Below, piece after piece: positions 20,470 through 32,028 of a stretch of 64,000 bases of DNA. The stretch's first letter is position 1. Every line of letters begins with the position of its first letter. Where the stretch lies: NCBI GenBank assembly GCA_035048495.1, contig CM068544.1:48943893-49007892 (forward strand). Direction: 5' to 3'. Both the position numbers and the translations under genes were made by a program. Origin of the DNA: Euptelea pleiosperma (lineage: Eukaryota > Streptophyta > Magnoliopsida > Ranunculales > Eupteleaceae). The notes under the pieces were generated by a model, which searched no databases, was not told the origin of the DNA, and worked only from the letters and a program-made list of their open reading frames with translations.

Positions 20470-23400
20470 ATGGATTTCAGAGACAAAGATACGAACTCCG
20501 GTATAAGATCCTGCAGCCACGTGGTGGCGATGCCTTACCCCGGCAGAGGCCACATCAACCCCATGATGAACATCTGTAAGCTTCTCGCTTCCAAAGCCGA
20601 TATTGTCATCACCTTCGTAGTCACAGAAGAGTGGCTTGGTTTCATCGGTTCGACGCCGAGACCACCTAACCTACTTCTTCGATCAGTCCCGAACGTCATC
20701 CCGTCCGAGCTGGTTCGCGCACTCGACTTCGTCGGCTTCGTCGAAGCTGTTTTTACAAAGATGGAGGCTCCATTCGAGCAGCTCCTGGACCGGCTCGAGC
20801 TGCCGGTAACTGCTATCATAGCCGATACTTACTTGCCGTGGGTGGTTGCCATCGGTAACCGGAGGAATATTCCGGCGGTATCACTTTGGACGATGTCGCC
20901 TTCAGTGTTTACGCTGTTCTATCATTTCGACCTCCTCATTCAGAACGGGCATTTCCCTGCTGACTTATCTGGTACGTACGAGAGTTTGGGTGATGACGGT
21001 GAGTAAACTTTGGGTGTCCCGGTGTCGTACTCGTAACTCAAATTTAAGAATGAGATCGCATTAATCAAGACCGCATGTTCAAGTGGGGTACACACCACTT
21101 TTGGCATACTTCCTTTTTTAAACATGTGGATCCTATTTGAACTTGTAGTCCTGATCATTATTGCATCCAAGGTCTGGGCCCACTTTTGTTGGGTCGCAAC
21201 AGAAATTTCTTGGACTAGGATCTTTCGGATTAGTTGAAAACATGAACCGTTGAAGGGACTGAATACGCATTTAATACGTTTCTAGATACGATACTTTATT
21301 ATCTTCGGGTCTAGACCGTTGGATGGACTTCCAGTTTTGAGTGGTGTGAATCTCGAGAACCACTTGCGCTCTGAACCTAGGGTTGACGACCATCAGAAAC
21401 GATGTTGACACTGCTTGCTTGTCCACCCAAAGTAGGGAGTCTGGTACAGGTTTTGTATCAAAATTTTGTTACAGGAGTCCCTTGAAGTGCGACGTGGCAT
21501 AGGCGCTTTTGGCCCCACTGACCCCATGAATACTTAGCCCGGAGTAAAACTTGTGTCACAAGATGTTGTGACGGAAGCCGGTCACAGCACTAAATATGAG
21601 CCACGTGTCACACGATCAGAGGTCACTGACCGTATGGATGTTTGGCCAGTTCCTCGGTGGACCTACAAAACAGAAATCAGCCTGTTAGTGATTTACAACC
21701 TTTGGATTTTTGCACCCAAATGACGCTCAATAATGCTCAAATTTTACCGTTAAAATCAACCCATGAAAATAACTTCAATCGAATCGGTTAGAAATCACGA
21801 ATCAGGCTGATTTTTGTTGTACCGGTCCACCGAGTGGCTGGCCAAACATCCATACGGTCATCGTCCTCAAATAGTATGCCAAGTGGCTCATATTGAGTGC
21901 TGTGTCCGGTTTCCGTCACAACATCTTGTGACACAAGTTTTACTCATTTGCCCGTACCTTGGTGGACCTATACACTAAAAACCAGTGAGATTGATGATTT
22001 CTAGCCGCTGCTGGATTTGAGTTTTTCATCGTGAGCTTCGTGAACAGGCCGATGGTTTGCTTCCAAGCTATGATAAAAAAAAAAGTGCTCAATCCTAGAA
22101 ATTGTCAATCACGCTGATATTTGTTGTGTAGGTCCCCCAAGGGGTGGGCCAAGTATTCATGGGGTCAGTGGGCCCAAAAGAGTGTAACACATCTCATTTT
22201 GATGATTTTTTTTATTAAACATTTGTTACTACATCTCGATATTTTCGGCACGAGAAAAAAAAAAACTAAGATACAGAATTCTCTATCAAAAGCTCGATGC
22301 ATAAATCCCCAAAATTGCACTAGGCACAATCATTATCCCTGCTGATCCCATGTTGTTTAGCCCACACGTGGTGAACCTCTACACAAAAAATCAACCTGAT
22401 TGGTGATTTTCTAGCCATTGGATTTGAGCATTTTAATCATGGGCTGGAATTCATTCATGGGCCTGTTAATGAAGCTCGTGATCACATTGCTCAAATCCAA
22501 TGCTTGAAAATCACCTATCAGGAAGATTCTTGGTGTGTAGGTCCAAGGCTTGGTGGAATAACAATCATGGGTTAGTAATCACGAAAGAGTGAGCCACATG
22601 CTGACATGGCATTTTAGGAGAATTCGTATCAAACTATAAATACGGATTACGACTGTATCAAAAAATGCCACTAATCATGTTTCCGAATTTAACATGCGTA
22701 GAAATATAAAATTTGTTTCTCTTGTGATAGAAAGAGGAGGTGAGCTCGTTGACTACATCCCTGGAATCTCTTCCACTCGCTTAAGAGACCTCCCAACCAT
22801 CTTCTCTGGGATCAGCGGAGGAAGCTTGGGTCCACTCCTGGAAGGTTTCTCTTGGGTGAGGAAAGCACAATGTCTTCTATTCACTTCCTTCGACGAGCTC
22901 GAGAACCACGTTACAGGCACCTTAAGGGCTATACTTCCATTTCCAGCCTACTCTGTGGGTCCCTTAATACCTCACACAACACTTGGTGACACATCCTCCA
23001 CAACTCCAAATCACAATGATGTGGACTACTTCAAATGGTTAGACTCCCAACCTAGAAGATCTGTCTTGTACGTCTCATTGGGTAGTTTTCTATCAGTTTC
23101 GAGCGAACAAATGGACGAGATCGTGGCAGGGGTGCGTGCAAGTGGGGTTCGCTACTTGTGGGTTGCAAGAGGGGACACTTCAAGTGTACAAGAGGCTAGT
23201 GGTGAATTAGGGTTTGTAGTGCCATGGTGTGATCAATTAAGGGTCTTGTGCCATTCTTCTGTAGGGGGATTTTGGACGCATTGTGGGTGGAATTCGACTC
23301 TTGAAGGCGTGTTTGCAGGCGTACCCATGCTTACCTTACCTATATTTTTTGATCAAATCTATAATAGAAAACTTATTGTGGATGATTGGAAAGTTGGACT

Positions 23401-23617
23401 GAATGTTAAGGAGGCAGGTGAAGAGACATTGGTTAAAAGAGAGGAAATTGCATTGCTTGTGAAGAGGTTAATGGACGAAGATGGAGAGGAAAGTAAAGAG
23501 ATGAGGAGAAGAGCCAGTGAACTCCAGGAAACGTGTCGACATGCATTAGCGAATGGTGGATCATCTGAAACTAACCTCCATGCTTTTGTTAGAAAATTTC
23601 TACAATGTCATGGTTAG
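20470..23617 (+). CDS. UGT87A: UDP-glycosyltransferase, UGT87A-like, copy E (2 exons), intact
   Basis: Exons 20470-20971 and 22731-23617 give 462 residues. The phase-1 intron has donor GTACGT and acceptor GATAG. The start ATG at 20470 (MDFRDKD) aligns with the other copies. The catalytic pair is H28 (GRGHINPM) and D119 (I-I-A-D). The PSPG box lies at about residues 333-376 with HCGWNS and a final Gln. Exon 2 is type II (ISSTRLRDLPTIF; GGSSETNLHAF), shared with D, F and H. The intron (1.76 kb) contains a complete MITE at 21542 and further MITE arms at 21960-22640. Its promoter is split by the MULE at 19647, so expression may be altered. The acceptor substrate is unknown. Confidence 0.93.
21542..21945. 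mobile_element. GAGTAA-family MITE in UGT E intron
   Basis: About 404 bp. Left end GAGTAAAACTTGTGTCACAA, right end its inverse; the inverted match continues for at least 40 bp. The flanks CTTAGCCCG and ATTTGCCCG agree at 7 of 9 bases, consistent with an aged 9-bp duplication. A G-box variant GCCACGTGTC is in the left arm. Confidence 0.8.
21950..22640. repeat. MITE arms in UGT E intron
   Basis: Two inverted-arm pairs can be seen: GGTGGACCTATACACTAAAA ... TGTAGGTCCCCCAAGGGG (21960-22175), and GTGGTGAACCTCTACAC ... GTGTAGGTCCAAGGCTTGG (22365-22560). No coding signal. Confidence 0.45.
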
Positions 23618-24707
23618 TAGGTAAACCTTTAGTCTGCTTAATTAAAAGATATGCTAATAAGGGATCTCAACGATTGAGTTTCACCTCTTCGATTTCAAAA
23701 TTGTTTCAACTTGGAGATGCTTTCAGTGATGCAAAAGGTTTACCTCAGTATGCTTATTTTTTTGATTCCAAAGGGGTTAGATTTCTAACTCATTCTAATA
23801 TTTTATGAATTTTTTTTTCATGAACTTTTGATCTATTTATGCATGGGTGGTTTTGGCATCAGTATCGAAATTTATTTTCTATCAAGATTTCGCACAGATA
23901 ACATCCTTACGTACTCTGTCTTTTGGTCAATTTCGCACATAGTAGATGATCAAATCAAGCTTCGACCAAAATAGAAAAGACGTTGGAAATTTTATCTTCT
24001 TTCTATCCATAGGTGGCAGGTCACATGGTTAATTGTGTGTTGTCCTACGCGGCGGATTTAATACAGATGGGTCTGAATTGCCTTAATTATTGCAAGAAAT
24101 TCCATTTTTACAAAACTCTGTTCCAAATTTTCTCCATTTTGCAAAACTAAACCATATGATTTTTATTTCATGTAAATTAAGAAATTTTTTAATAGATTAA
24201 AACGCATATATGCCTTGCTTGATTTGGAGTCCACTTGATATTTTAAAAATTCATGTAAATGAAAAATCTCACTTTTTATCCATTTTTAATGGTTGCCATT
24301 TAGACTTAGTTCAACTGACCACTAAAAATAGTAAACCTCATTAAAGGGCCAAAGTGTCGTAACCAAACGAGTTTTTTTTCTTTTTTTTTTTAATTTAAGA
24401 AAAATTTGGTGTTTTTTAATATATTAAAATTTTGACAACCTATAAAAGTGATAAATAATAATTTGAACATACTTTATTTTTGCTTTGGATATTTTTGGGT
24501 GACTTTTCTCAAGTTAACAATTTTAAAGCAACTCTATTTTGTGTTTATTATTAAATCAATGTTATTTAAATTATTTTATCATTCATATGTCTCAAGTTTC
24601 GAGTTGATCTATAGGTTTTCTGGTCGGGTTTAAGTAGCCGAGATCGATCAGAGTGTGACAGATGATGATTGGCTACGATGGTGGTTGTCGAAGCAATTGC
24701 TACGGTT

Positions 24708-24743
<36 letters not shown>

Positions 24744-25488
24744 ACAAGGTTTTCTGAAGATGAGGACAACAAGCTACCCTTAATAGAGTTGCATAGGTGC
24801 AAGCGTAACCCTAAATTTTTCTTGTCTGTTGTAAGCTTGCATCTCTAAATATTAAGGGACGGAAGTTAAAGAATTTTAAAAAGATTGGCTTGCCTCACTC
24901 ATTTGGGAATAGAACTTTGATTGCAGGGCCCTGTCATTAAGGCCGATGACAGGGCACAATATGAGGTATGTGGAAAACTCTTAGAGGACTCTAACCATAT
25001 GGATTGTTGACCAATCAATAGGTGGACCTACAAACCAAAAATCAGCCCGATTAGTGATTTCTAGGTGTTGGATTGGAATAGTTTTCATGGGCTGATATTA
25101 ACTGTGGGAAATTTGAGCATTATTGACCACTATTTGAGGTACAAAGATCCAAGGATTGAAATCACAAATCAAGCTGATTTTTGTTTGTAGGTCCATATAG
25201 GGATTGGAAAAACATCCATAAGGTCAGAGTCCTCTAAGAGTATGCCACGTACATGGCTCTTATTGCACCCCTGTCATCAAAGTCTTACTCCTCATTTGGT
25301 GGAGGAAATACTTCAACCCCCTATCATGTTGTGACATGTGGAGGGTAGGCGAGGGCTAGCTATAGTTTTAGTTAATTAATTATTAATGTTGTTTTCAGTT
25401 TAAGTTAATTAATTATTAAAGTAAACCGAGTAGACTTGACCAATAAAAAAATGAGAACACTATGCACCATGACAACGATCATGGACCA
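23618..25488. other. Spacer with a GA microsatellite and a MITE
   Basis: The first 150 bp are the 3' flank of gene E and are partly repeated after relic F (GGTAAATCTTTAGT). 23800-24640 is AT-rich without features. A (GA)n run lies at 24712-24739. A GAGTAA-family MITE lies at about 24925-25280 (CCTGTCATTAAGGCCGATGA ... CCCTGTCATCAAAGTCTTAC). Confidence 0.5.
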
Positions 25489-25957
25489 GGGTTGCAAGAG
25501 GGGACACTTCAAGTGTACAAGAGGCCAGCAGTGGTGAATTGGGGGGTTAGTAGTGCCATGGTGTGACCAATTAAGGGTCTTGTGCCACTCTTTCTCTGTA
25601 GGGGGATTCTGGACACATCGTGGGTGGAATTCGACTATTGAAGGCGTGTTCGCAGGCGTACCCATGCTTACGTTTCCGATATATCTCGATCAAATCCCTA
25701 ACAGAAAACTTATTGTGGAAGATTGGAAAGTTGGACTGAACGTTAAGGAGGCGGGAGAAGAGACATTGGTTAAAAGAGAGGAAATTGCATTAATGCTTGT
25801 GAAGAGAATAATGGACCTAGTTGGAGAGGAAAGTAAAGAGATGAGGAGAAGAATCAGTGAACTCAAGGAGACGCGTCGACAAGCATTAGCGAAGGGTGGA
25901 TCATCTGAAACTAACCTCCATGCTTTTGTTAGAAAATTTCTACAATGTCATGGTTAG
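25489..25957 (+). pseudogene. UGT87A: UGT87A-like relic F: 3' half of exon 2
   Basis: Starts abruptly at GGGTTGCAAGAGGGGACAC and runs to the stop at 25957. It is closest to the 3' half of copy E exon 2, including the final QCHG residues and the following 3' flank. The stretch from 25553 reads through the PSPG box, but the box has an extra residue (HSFSVGG) and HCGWNS has become HRGWNS. The frame differs upstream of about 25545. It has no exon 1, no acceptor-binding domain and no promoter, so it is a partial duplicate. Confidence 0.85.
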
Positions 25958-26264
25958 TAGGTAAATCTTTAGTAAAGGATCTCATGAACCCTTGAGTTTC
26001 ATCCCTTCGATTTCAAACTTGTTTCAACGATGCTATATTTCAAACCAAAAGGCAGAAGGACATACACTACCACTTAGCAACTATTCTTCCTTCCGAAGCC
26101 ATTGGGCAGTAGCAAACAACATCAATGGCATGAAAAGAAATAGGATGAATTATATTTATTTATATACCTTTTAATTTTGATTTTTTAGAAGTAATGCTAA
26201 ACATAAGCATCAAAAGGTCTCATCCAAGCCTTCTTTTCTAGTGGAGAAAGAACTTTACCCACCA

Positions 26265-26440
26265 GGAGTTAGCGTACATGGTAACAAGCGGCAGGGTTTG
26301 CTCCCTCACCTCGTGTGTTCGATTCTGCGTGTTCCTCGACTTACCTAGTTGCACGTAGGGAAAATTCCGACTGGGTCGGTGGGTGCACCCGGAGGGATTA
26401 GCCCTATCTCACGTGGGTGGGGATACCCTACGATATAAAA
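26265..26440 (+). mobile_element. tRNA-derived SINE-like element
   Basis: Has an A-box-like TTAGCGTACATGGTAAC, a B-box-like GTGTTCGATTC (26314-26325), the body GGTGGGTGCACCCGGAGGG and GGATTAGCCC common in plant Au-type SINEs, and an A-rich tail near 26431. No target duplication was found. Confidence 0.5.
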
Positions 26441-26623
26441 AAGAGATGTGGTGAGTCTTTTTGTGTGACGTGGCCTAGAGAAAGCAACTAATGGAGAGCG
26501 AATACTATTTGGATTAAGCCTTCAATGCAACTTTACATTCAGAGAGAGAGAGAGATTGGTCAGTGGAAAGGACCAAGAAAGGGGATGCAGAAGGTTCCCA
26601 ATAGACCTAATGAAGATAAGAGG

Positions 26624-26849
26624 GGTGCCATGAGATGTGGGTAAACCCCGGTTTAAAAACATATCTGTAGAGTCTAGGGAATCCTTCAAACAAAGTTGAC
26701 GTTAGGGTGCCTTGAGATGGGGGTAAAGTCCGTTTTAATAACATATCTCAATAGTCTAGGGAATCCCCAAAACAAAAATGGTGCCTTGAGATGGGGGGTA
26801 AACCCGGTTTAATAACATATCTCTACTCTAGGGAATCCTCAAAACAAAC
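26624..26849. repeat. Tandem repeat, three units of 70-82 bp
   Basis: Three units start with GGTGCC(A/T)TGAGATG at 26624, 26706 and 26780. Each contains GGTAAA, a TTTAATAACATATCTC-like word and CTAGGGAATCC. There is no coding frame through the array. Confidence 0.7.
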
Positions 26850-26980
26850 ATTGAAGTTAATGAATCTATAGTACATACATCAGCTGAGATGGAGGCAATA
26901 ATCTGATTTCAATAAGATTCCTGCCTTTAAAAAAAAAAGATTCCTGCCTTAAAATTTCTTCCATCTCTCTTCACCCAAAT

Positions 26981-27009
26981 ATGGTGGCGATGCCATACCT
27001 GGCCGAGGA
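26981..27009 (+). pseudogene. UGT87A: 29-bp shard of UGT exon 1
   Basis: ATGGTGGCGATGCCATACCT followed by GGCCGAGG matches the exon 1 codons for V-V-A-M-P-Y-P-G-R-G, with one base missing. MITE sequence starts immediately after it (CCTACATGCCAAAAATC). It is probably what is left of another UGT exon 1. Confidence 0.55.
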
Positions 27010-27529
27010 CCTACATGCCAAAAATCAGCCTGATTAGTGATTGTAAGCCTTTGGATATTTGTACACAAATAATGCTCAAATTCCACGCTTAAAAATCAAC
27101 AAGGTCGTGTTTGATTACCAAGTCGGAAAATTGCATTTTCCTTGGGAAAACACAACTGTCCATTGTTAGGTAGCCCCCTAACAAGCCATTACAAGTCTGT
27201 ATAGTTTTCCCTAACAAGCCGTTTAAATCTGGATAATTTTTCCTACTAAGCCCGGCATCATTTCCCATCCAGATTGGTGAGAATTCATTTCCACCAGAAA
27301 ATACACCTTTATTTTCTCTGCGTGTTCTCAGTTGCAATCAATCAGCCATTTAAGACATCCCAGTTGTATTTTCTCGGGAACATTTTTCCTGCAAATCAAA
27401 CACGGCCTAATAGGCTAATTTTTGGTCGGTAGGTCCATCTTGGGTTAGTCCAACATCCATTAAGTCAGAAACCTCTAAGAATTATATGCCACGTGGCACA
27501 TATTGGGGTCCGTCAGCAAAGTTTTACTC
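27010..27529. mobile_element. MITE with a second MITE nested inside
   Basis: Outer arms run CCTACATGCCAAAAATCAGC ... GGTCGGTAGGTCCATC and end CAGCAAAGTTTTACTCG, with a G-box GCCACGTGGC at 27488. The nested element (about 27106-27409) has ends AAGGTCGTGTTTGATT and AAATCAAACACGGCCT. Confidence 0.6.
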
Positions 27530-27560
27530 GGCACGATGGTGTGCTCGTTGGGAAATTTCC

Positions 27561-27568
27561 TAGAAATA
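27561..27568 (+). promoter_or_regulatory. Degenerate TATA position of UGT H
   Basis: TAGAAATA in TTTCCTAGAAATAGGATC. It lies where the sister promoters have TTTCTCCTATAAATAGAG, with T changed to G at the third base. It is 136 bp upstream of the ATG, so H may rely on another start element. Confidence 0.45.
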
Positions 27569-27703
27569 GGATCTTTTCCGAATTCAGACATTCATCTCTA
27601 AAGTCTGAAGACGGTGGTGAGTGGTCACACGTCACACCTCATCTTCCTCGTCTTATTCTGTTCGATTTCGTGAAGATTCCGTCCGAATAGTCAGATTCCG
27701 GCC

Positions 27704-30700
27704 ATGGATTCCAGTGACATAGACAGGATCTCCGGCGGAAGCTCCTGCTGTCACGTGGTGGCGATGCCATACCCTGGCCGAGGCCACATAAATCCTATGT
27801 TGAACGTCTGTAAACTTCTCCTTTCCAAAGCCGATATCGTCATCACGTTCGTAGTTACAGAGGAGTGGCTCGGCTTCATCGGATCGGTGCCAAAGCCACC
27901 TAACTTACGTCTCCGATCGGTCCCAAACGTTTTACCGTCCGAGTTGGTTCGCGGAGCCGACTTTGCTGGTTTCGTCGAAGCCGTTTTGACAAAGATGGAA
28001 GCTCCGTTCGAGAAGCTCATGGATCGGCTAGACCTACCGGTGACTGCAATCATAGCCGATACTTTATTGCCGTGGGCGGTTGTCGTCGGGTACCGGAGGA
28101 AAACTCCGGTTGTGTCACTTTTTACGATGTCGCCTTCGGTGTTTACGGTGTTCTATCATTTTGACCTCCTAGTTCAGCAAGGGCATTTCCCGGTAGACTT
28201 GTCAGGTACGCAGGGGTGTAGCTAAGGAAAGGAGTAAAACTTCTGTCACAACAATCTCGGCACGTACACCTCAAAGCAAAAGCACATGGGTACGTTGCAA
28301 AAGCACTTGTGTGCGTGCCGAGAACTCATTGGCTTGTGATTGTGTGATTTACAATTTGTTGTGATAGAAGTTTGAGAGAAAACATACGCTGGCCGCGGGA
28401 GACTTCAAACCCACCCAATATGTCTGACAAGTACCCCAATCCTTTAACTCAACCCTGGTTAAGTCCTTGGTTAGTGGTCAAAGAGGGGTACTTGTCAGAC
28501 ATTTTGGGAGGGGGACATCAAAGTTTGAAGTTCGCCTGGGGCCCGCGAAAATTTTCTCGAAGTTTGGAAGGGAAAGGATGCGAGAAGGTGAAACTTTTAG
28601 CGAATATTTTTTTCGTGAGGAGGTATGCCTGAAACTTTTAGCGTGCGAAAGCACGATTTTTGTTACTCGCAGCTGTCATCTAGGCCCACTAACCGCATGG
28701 ATGTTTATACCACTCCTTGTGGATATACACGCCAAAAATCACCCTAACTGGTAATTTCTAACCATTAGATTTTACTACTTTTTAAGGCGTGGTCATAGCC
28801 GTTAAATTCAGCCATGTTTCTGAGTACTAAAACCAACGGATAAAAACCATCAAACAAGCTGATTTTTGGTATATGTCTACTAAGGGGTGGGCAAAACATC
28901 CATGCTTTCAGTTGGCCCAAATGGCAGCGGTGAATAACAAAAATGCGCTTCCGCATTTGATAAGATCTCAGGTACACCAAGTTACATCACGAGGGGATTC
29001 CATCTTTGCTCACGAACGTCTTATGAGGCACGTGGCTCACCTTAAAGATCATTGAACATATCATGTTTGGAGTCGACCATCCTTAGGTGACCTACAGACC
29101 AAAAATCAGTTGTTGATTTCTAACCGTTGATTTTTAGTTTTTACTTTTATCCGGGGGATTCGAGCATTATTTGGTGTACTCAAACCGAAACGGTTACAAA
29201 TCACGAGTAAGACTTGCCTACAAACCCAAAATCAACCTAATCAGTGATTTCTAAGCGTTAGTTGGAGTCGTTTTCGTTGGTTGATTTTAACCGTAGGCAT
29301 TTGAGCATTATTTACCATTATTTCCATACAAAGATTCAAAGGTTTCAAATCACTAATCGGGCTGATTTTGGTTTGTAGGTCCACTTAGGGATTGGTCAAA
29401 CATCTGTACGGTCAGTGTCCTCTAATAAATTGCCACGTGGCTTATATTGTTGGTGGTCAGCAAGTCTTACTCACAAATCACCAATCAAGCTGATTTTGGT
29501 CTGGACGTCATACGGTCAGTGGGCTTTAAGAATTTCCACGTGGATCACACGGACGTCCGTAAGCGTCTGCAAGCAAAAATGGACTATTTGGGCCCCACTA
29601 ACCTTATGGATGTTTGGTCCACCTCTTGAGGGATTTAAAAATCAGAATAATCTTAATCGGTTATTTCTAGCCGTTGATTTGTCATTTTTAATAGCATGAT
29701 TTTTTGCTGTTGGATTTGAGCTTATTTTTGGATGCTAAGATATAGCTGTTAGAAATAATCAATCAAGCTGATTTTTGGTATGTTGGTCCAGAAAGAGGTG
29801 GACCAAACAACCATAAGGCCAGTGGGCCCTAAAGTGAGCTCCACGTGACATTTTGAGTGGGGTAGGTAGACTTCAAAATTTGAAGTGGCTAGGGTGCAGC
29901 AAATATTGTCTCATGAGGATGTGAACACTGCCCCTTTCTTGGAAAAAAAATGATGCCCGACAAACATCAAACGACGAGGATGTTCGCCTTTTTTTTATTT
30001 ATTTCAGAAACTGTCACGAGCGGGACCCACAGGATTTGTAAGGTGTATAGAGGCGGATCCTGAGAAAAAGCAAAACATTGTTTTTGATGTTCTACTCTGA
30101 TCATCAAATTTCTTACCTAGCTGCGTGAAAAGCATCGGGTCCGCATATACGTAGTACTTTCCCTACGCATACGTGGAGTGAATAAAGATATGCCAGTTGG
30201 CACACTCTTTCGGGACCACTGACTAATGAATGATTGGCCCACCACGTGATGGAGTTGCACACCAAAAATCAGTCTGAGTGGTGATCTCTAGCTGTTGGAT
30301 ACGAATATTTTTCATAGGGTGATTTGATATTGAACATTTATTTTTGGATTCTTTAGATTGAATGGCTAGTTAGAGATCACCAATCAGGCTGATTTAGTGT
30401 TTCGGTCCATTAAATGGCGAGCCAGTCATTCACGAGTCCCGAAAGAGTGCCAGGTGGTGCATTTGTATGCGCTCCACAAGGTTACTCATGCAAAATACCC
30501 GTCCACCTCAGTGATCAATATTGCATTGATCCGACAGTTAGGTTGTCCACATGATAGATCTTTAGTCCAAGGCCAGCCAACATCTGAATGATTACTTACC
30601 GCTGCCATCTGAGCCCACTGACCGTATGGATGTAATTTAGCCAAGCCCTTGGTGAAATCACATTGATTGATAATCTCTAGCCATTAGATTTTATTATTTT

Positions 30701-32028
30701 TTAAGGTGTGATTATAGCTGTTGGATTAAACCATATTGTTTTTTGGGTACTAAAACAAACGGGTAAAAATCATCAAACAAGCTGATTTTTGGTATGAATG
30801 CCTACCAAGGGGGGTGGGCTACCACATGGCACTGGTGAGTAACAAAAATGGTGCTAGCACATCACGACCCTATTTTCTGTTAAAATTAAAATTAAGATAA
30901 GAAATTATAAATTCCGAGTCAATGTTCAACCAAACCGTTTTGCAACCAGTTCGATATTCAGCCGTCCAGCCCGGTTGGGTTTTTGAATCAGGGCGGTTTA
31001 AAACTAGTACGCCTTTAATAAGTTTTAGGGCCTGTTTGGGTGACGGAAAAATGGCAACCCACCCAACAAGCCATTAATCATTTTTTTTCGGAGCTAACTC
31101 GCATAGAAATGTTAAAATTGCTTCTGTTGTGCCAGAAAGCGGAGGTGAGCTCATAGATTACATCCCCGGAATCTCTTCCACCCGGTTAGCAGACCTTCAC
31201 ACCATCTTCTATGGCAGCGGAAGAAAAAGCTCGAGTGGAGTCCTGGAAGCCTTCTCCTGGGTGAGAAAAGCACAATGTCTTCTGCTTACTTCCTTCTACG
31301 AGCTGGAGACCCATGTTACAGACACTTTAAGGGCAATACTTCCATTTCCAGTCTACTCTGTGGGCCCTTCCATAGCTCACACAACACTTGGTGATACATT
31401 TTCCACAAGTCACAATGACATGGACTACTACTACTTCAAATGGCTAGACTCCCAGCCTATAAGATCCGTCTTGTACGTCTCATTGGGTAGTTTTCTATCG
31501 ATTTCGGGCGAACAAATGGACGAGATCGTAATGGGGTTGCGTTTAAGTGGGGTTCGGTACTTGTGGGTCGCACGAGGGGACACTTTGCGTTTACAAAAGG
31601 CTTGTAGTGAGATGGGGTTAGTAGTGCCATGGTGTGACCAATTGAGGGTCCTATGCCATTCTTCTGTTGGAGGATTCTGGACGCATTGTGGGTGGAATTC
31701 GACTCTAGAAGGTGTGTTTGCAGGCGTACCCATGCTTACGTTTCCGATATCTCTCGATCAATTCCCAAACAGAAAACTAATTGTGGATGATTGGAAAGTT
31801 GGAATGAACGTTAAGGAGGTAGGAACAGAAACACTGGTTAAAAGCGAGGAAATTGCGACGACTGTGCGGAGGTTTATGGACCCTGGTGAAGAAGAAAGTA
31901 AAGAGACGAGGAGAAGAGCTAGTGAACTTCAGGAGAGGTGTCGACAGGCGTTAGCGAAGGGTGGATCGTCTGAAACTAACCTCGATGCGTTTCTTAGGGA
32001 AATTCTACAATGCGATGGTTTATGTTAA
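27704..32028 (+). CDS. UGT87A: UDP-glycosyltransferase, UGT87A-like, copy H (2 exons), intact
   Basis: Exons 27704-28205 and 31136-32028 give 464 residues. The phase-1 intron has donor GTACGC and acceptor GCCAG. The start ATG at 27704 (MDSSDID) matches the sister genes. The catalytic pair is H28 and D119. The PSPG box at about residues 333-376 has HCGWNS and a final Gln. Exon 2 is type II but differs near its start (ADLHTIFYGSGRKSS) and ends QCDGLC. In exon 1, GNRRNIP of the sisters is GYRRKTP. The 2.9-kb intron is packed with MITEs (28612-28988, 29205-29472 inside another, 30185-30460, 30591-30872). Acceptor unknown; group J members in other plants are little characterised. Confidence 0.92.
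28612..28988. mobile_element. MITE of the ACAAGGTATGC family in UGT H intron
   Basis: Left AGGTATGCCTGAAACTTTTA, right ATCTCAGGTACACCAAGTTA, with arms containing GGCCCACTAACCGCATGG and its inverse. Same family as 8811 and 11469. Confidence 0.6.
29205..29472. mobile_element. GAGTAA-family MITE with perfect 9-bp TSD, nested in another MITE
   Basis: 268 bp, ends GAGTAAGACTTGC and its inverse, flanked by ACAAATCAC on both sides (29196-29204 and 29473-29481). The flanks on either side (TTGGAGTCGACCATCC ... GGTCTGGACGTCATACGG) form the two arms of an older MITE, so this copy inserted into it. This is the cleanest evidence that the family makes 9-bp duplications. Confidence 0.9.
29482..31135. repeat. 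Remaining MITE-filled part of UGT H intron
   Basis: Contains MITE arms at 29590-29850 (GGCCCCACTAACCTTATGG ... CCATAAGGCCAGTGGGCCC), 30185-30460 (GGGACCACTGACTAATG ... CATTCACGAGTCCCG) and 30591-30872 (partial ACAAGGTATGC family). The last 120 bp lead to the acceptor of exon 2 and resemble the other UGT introns. Confidence 0.5.
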
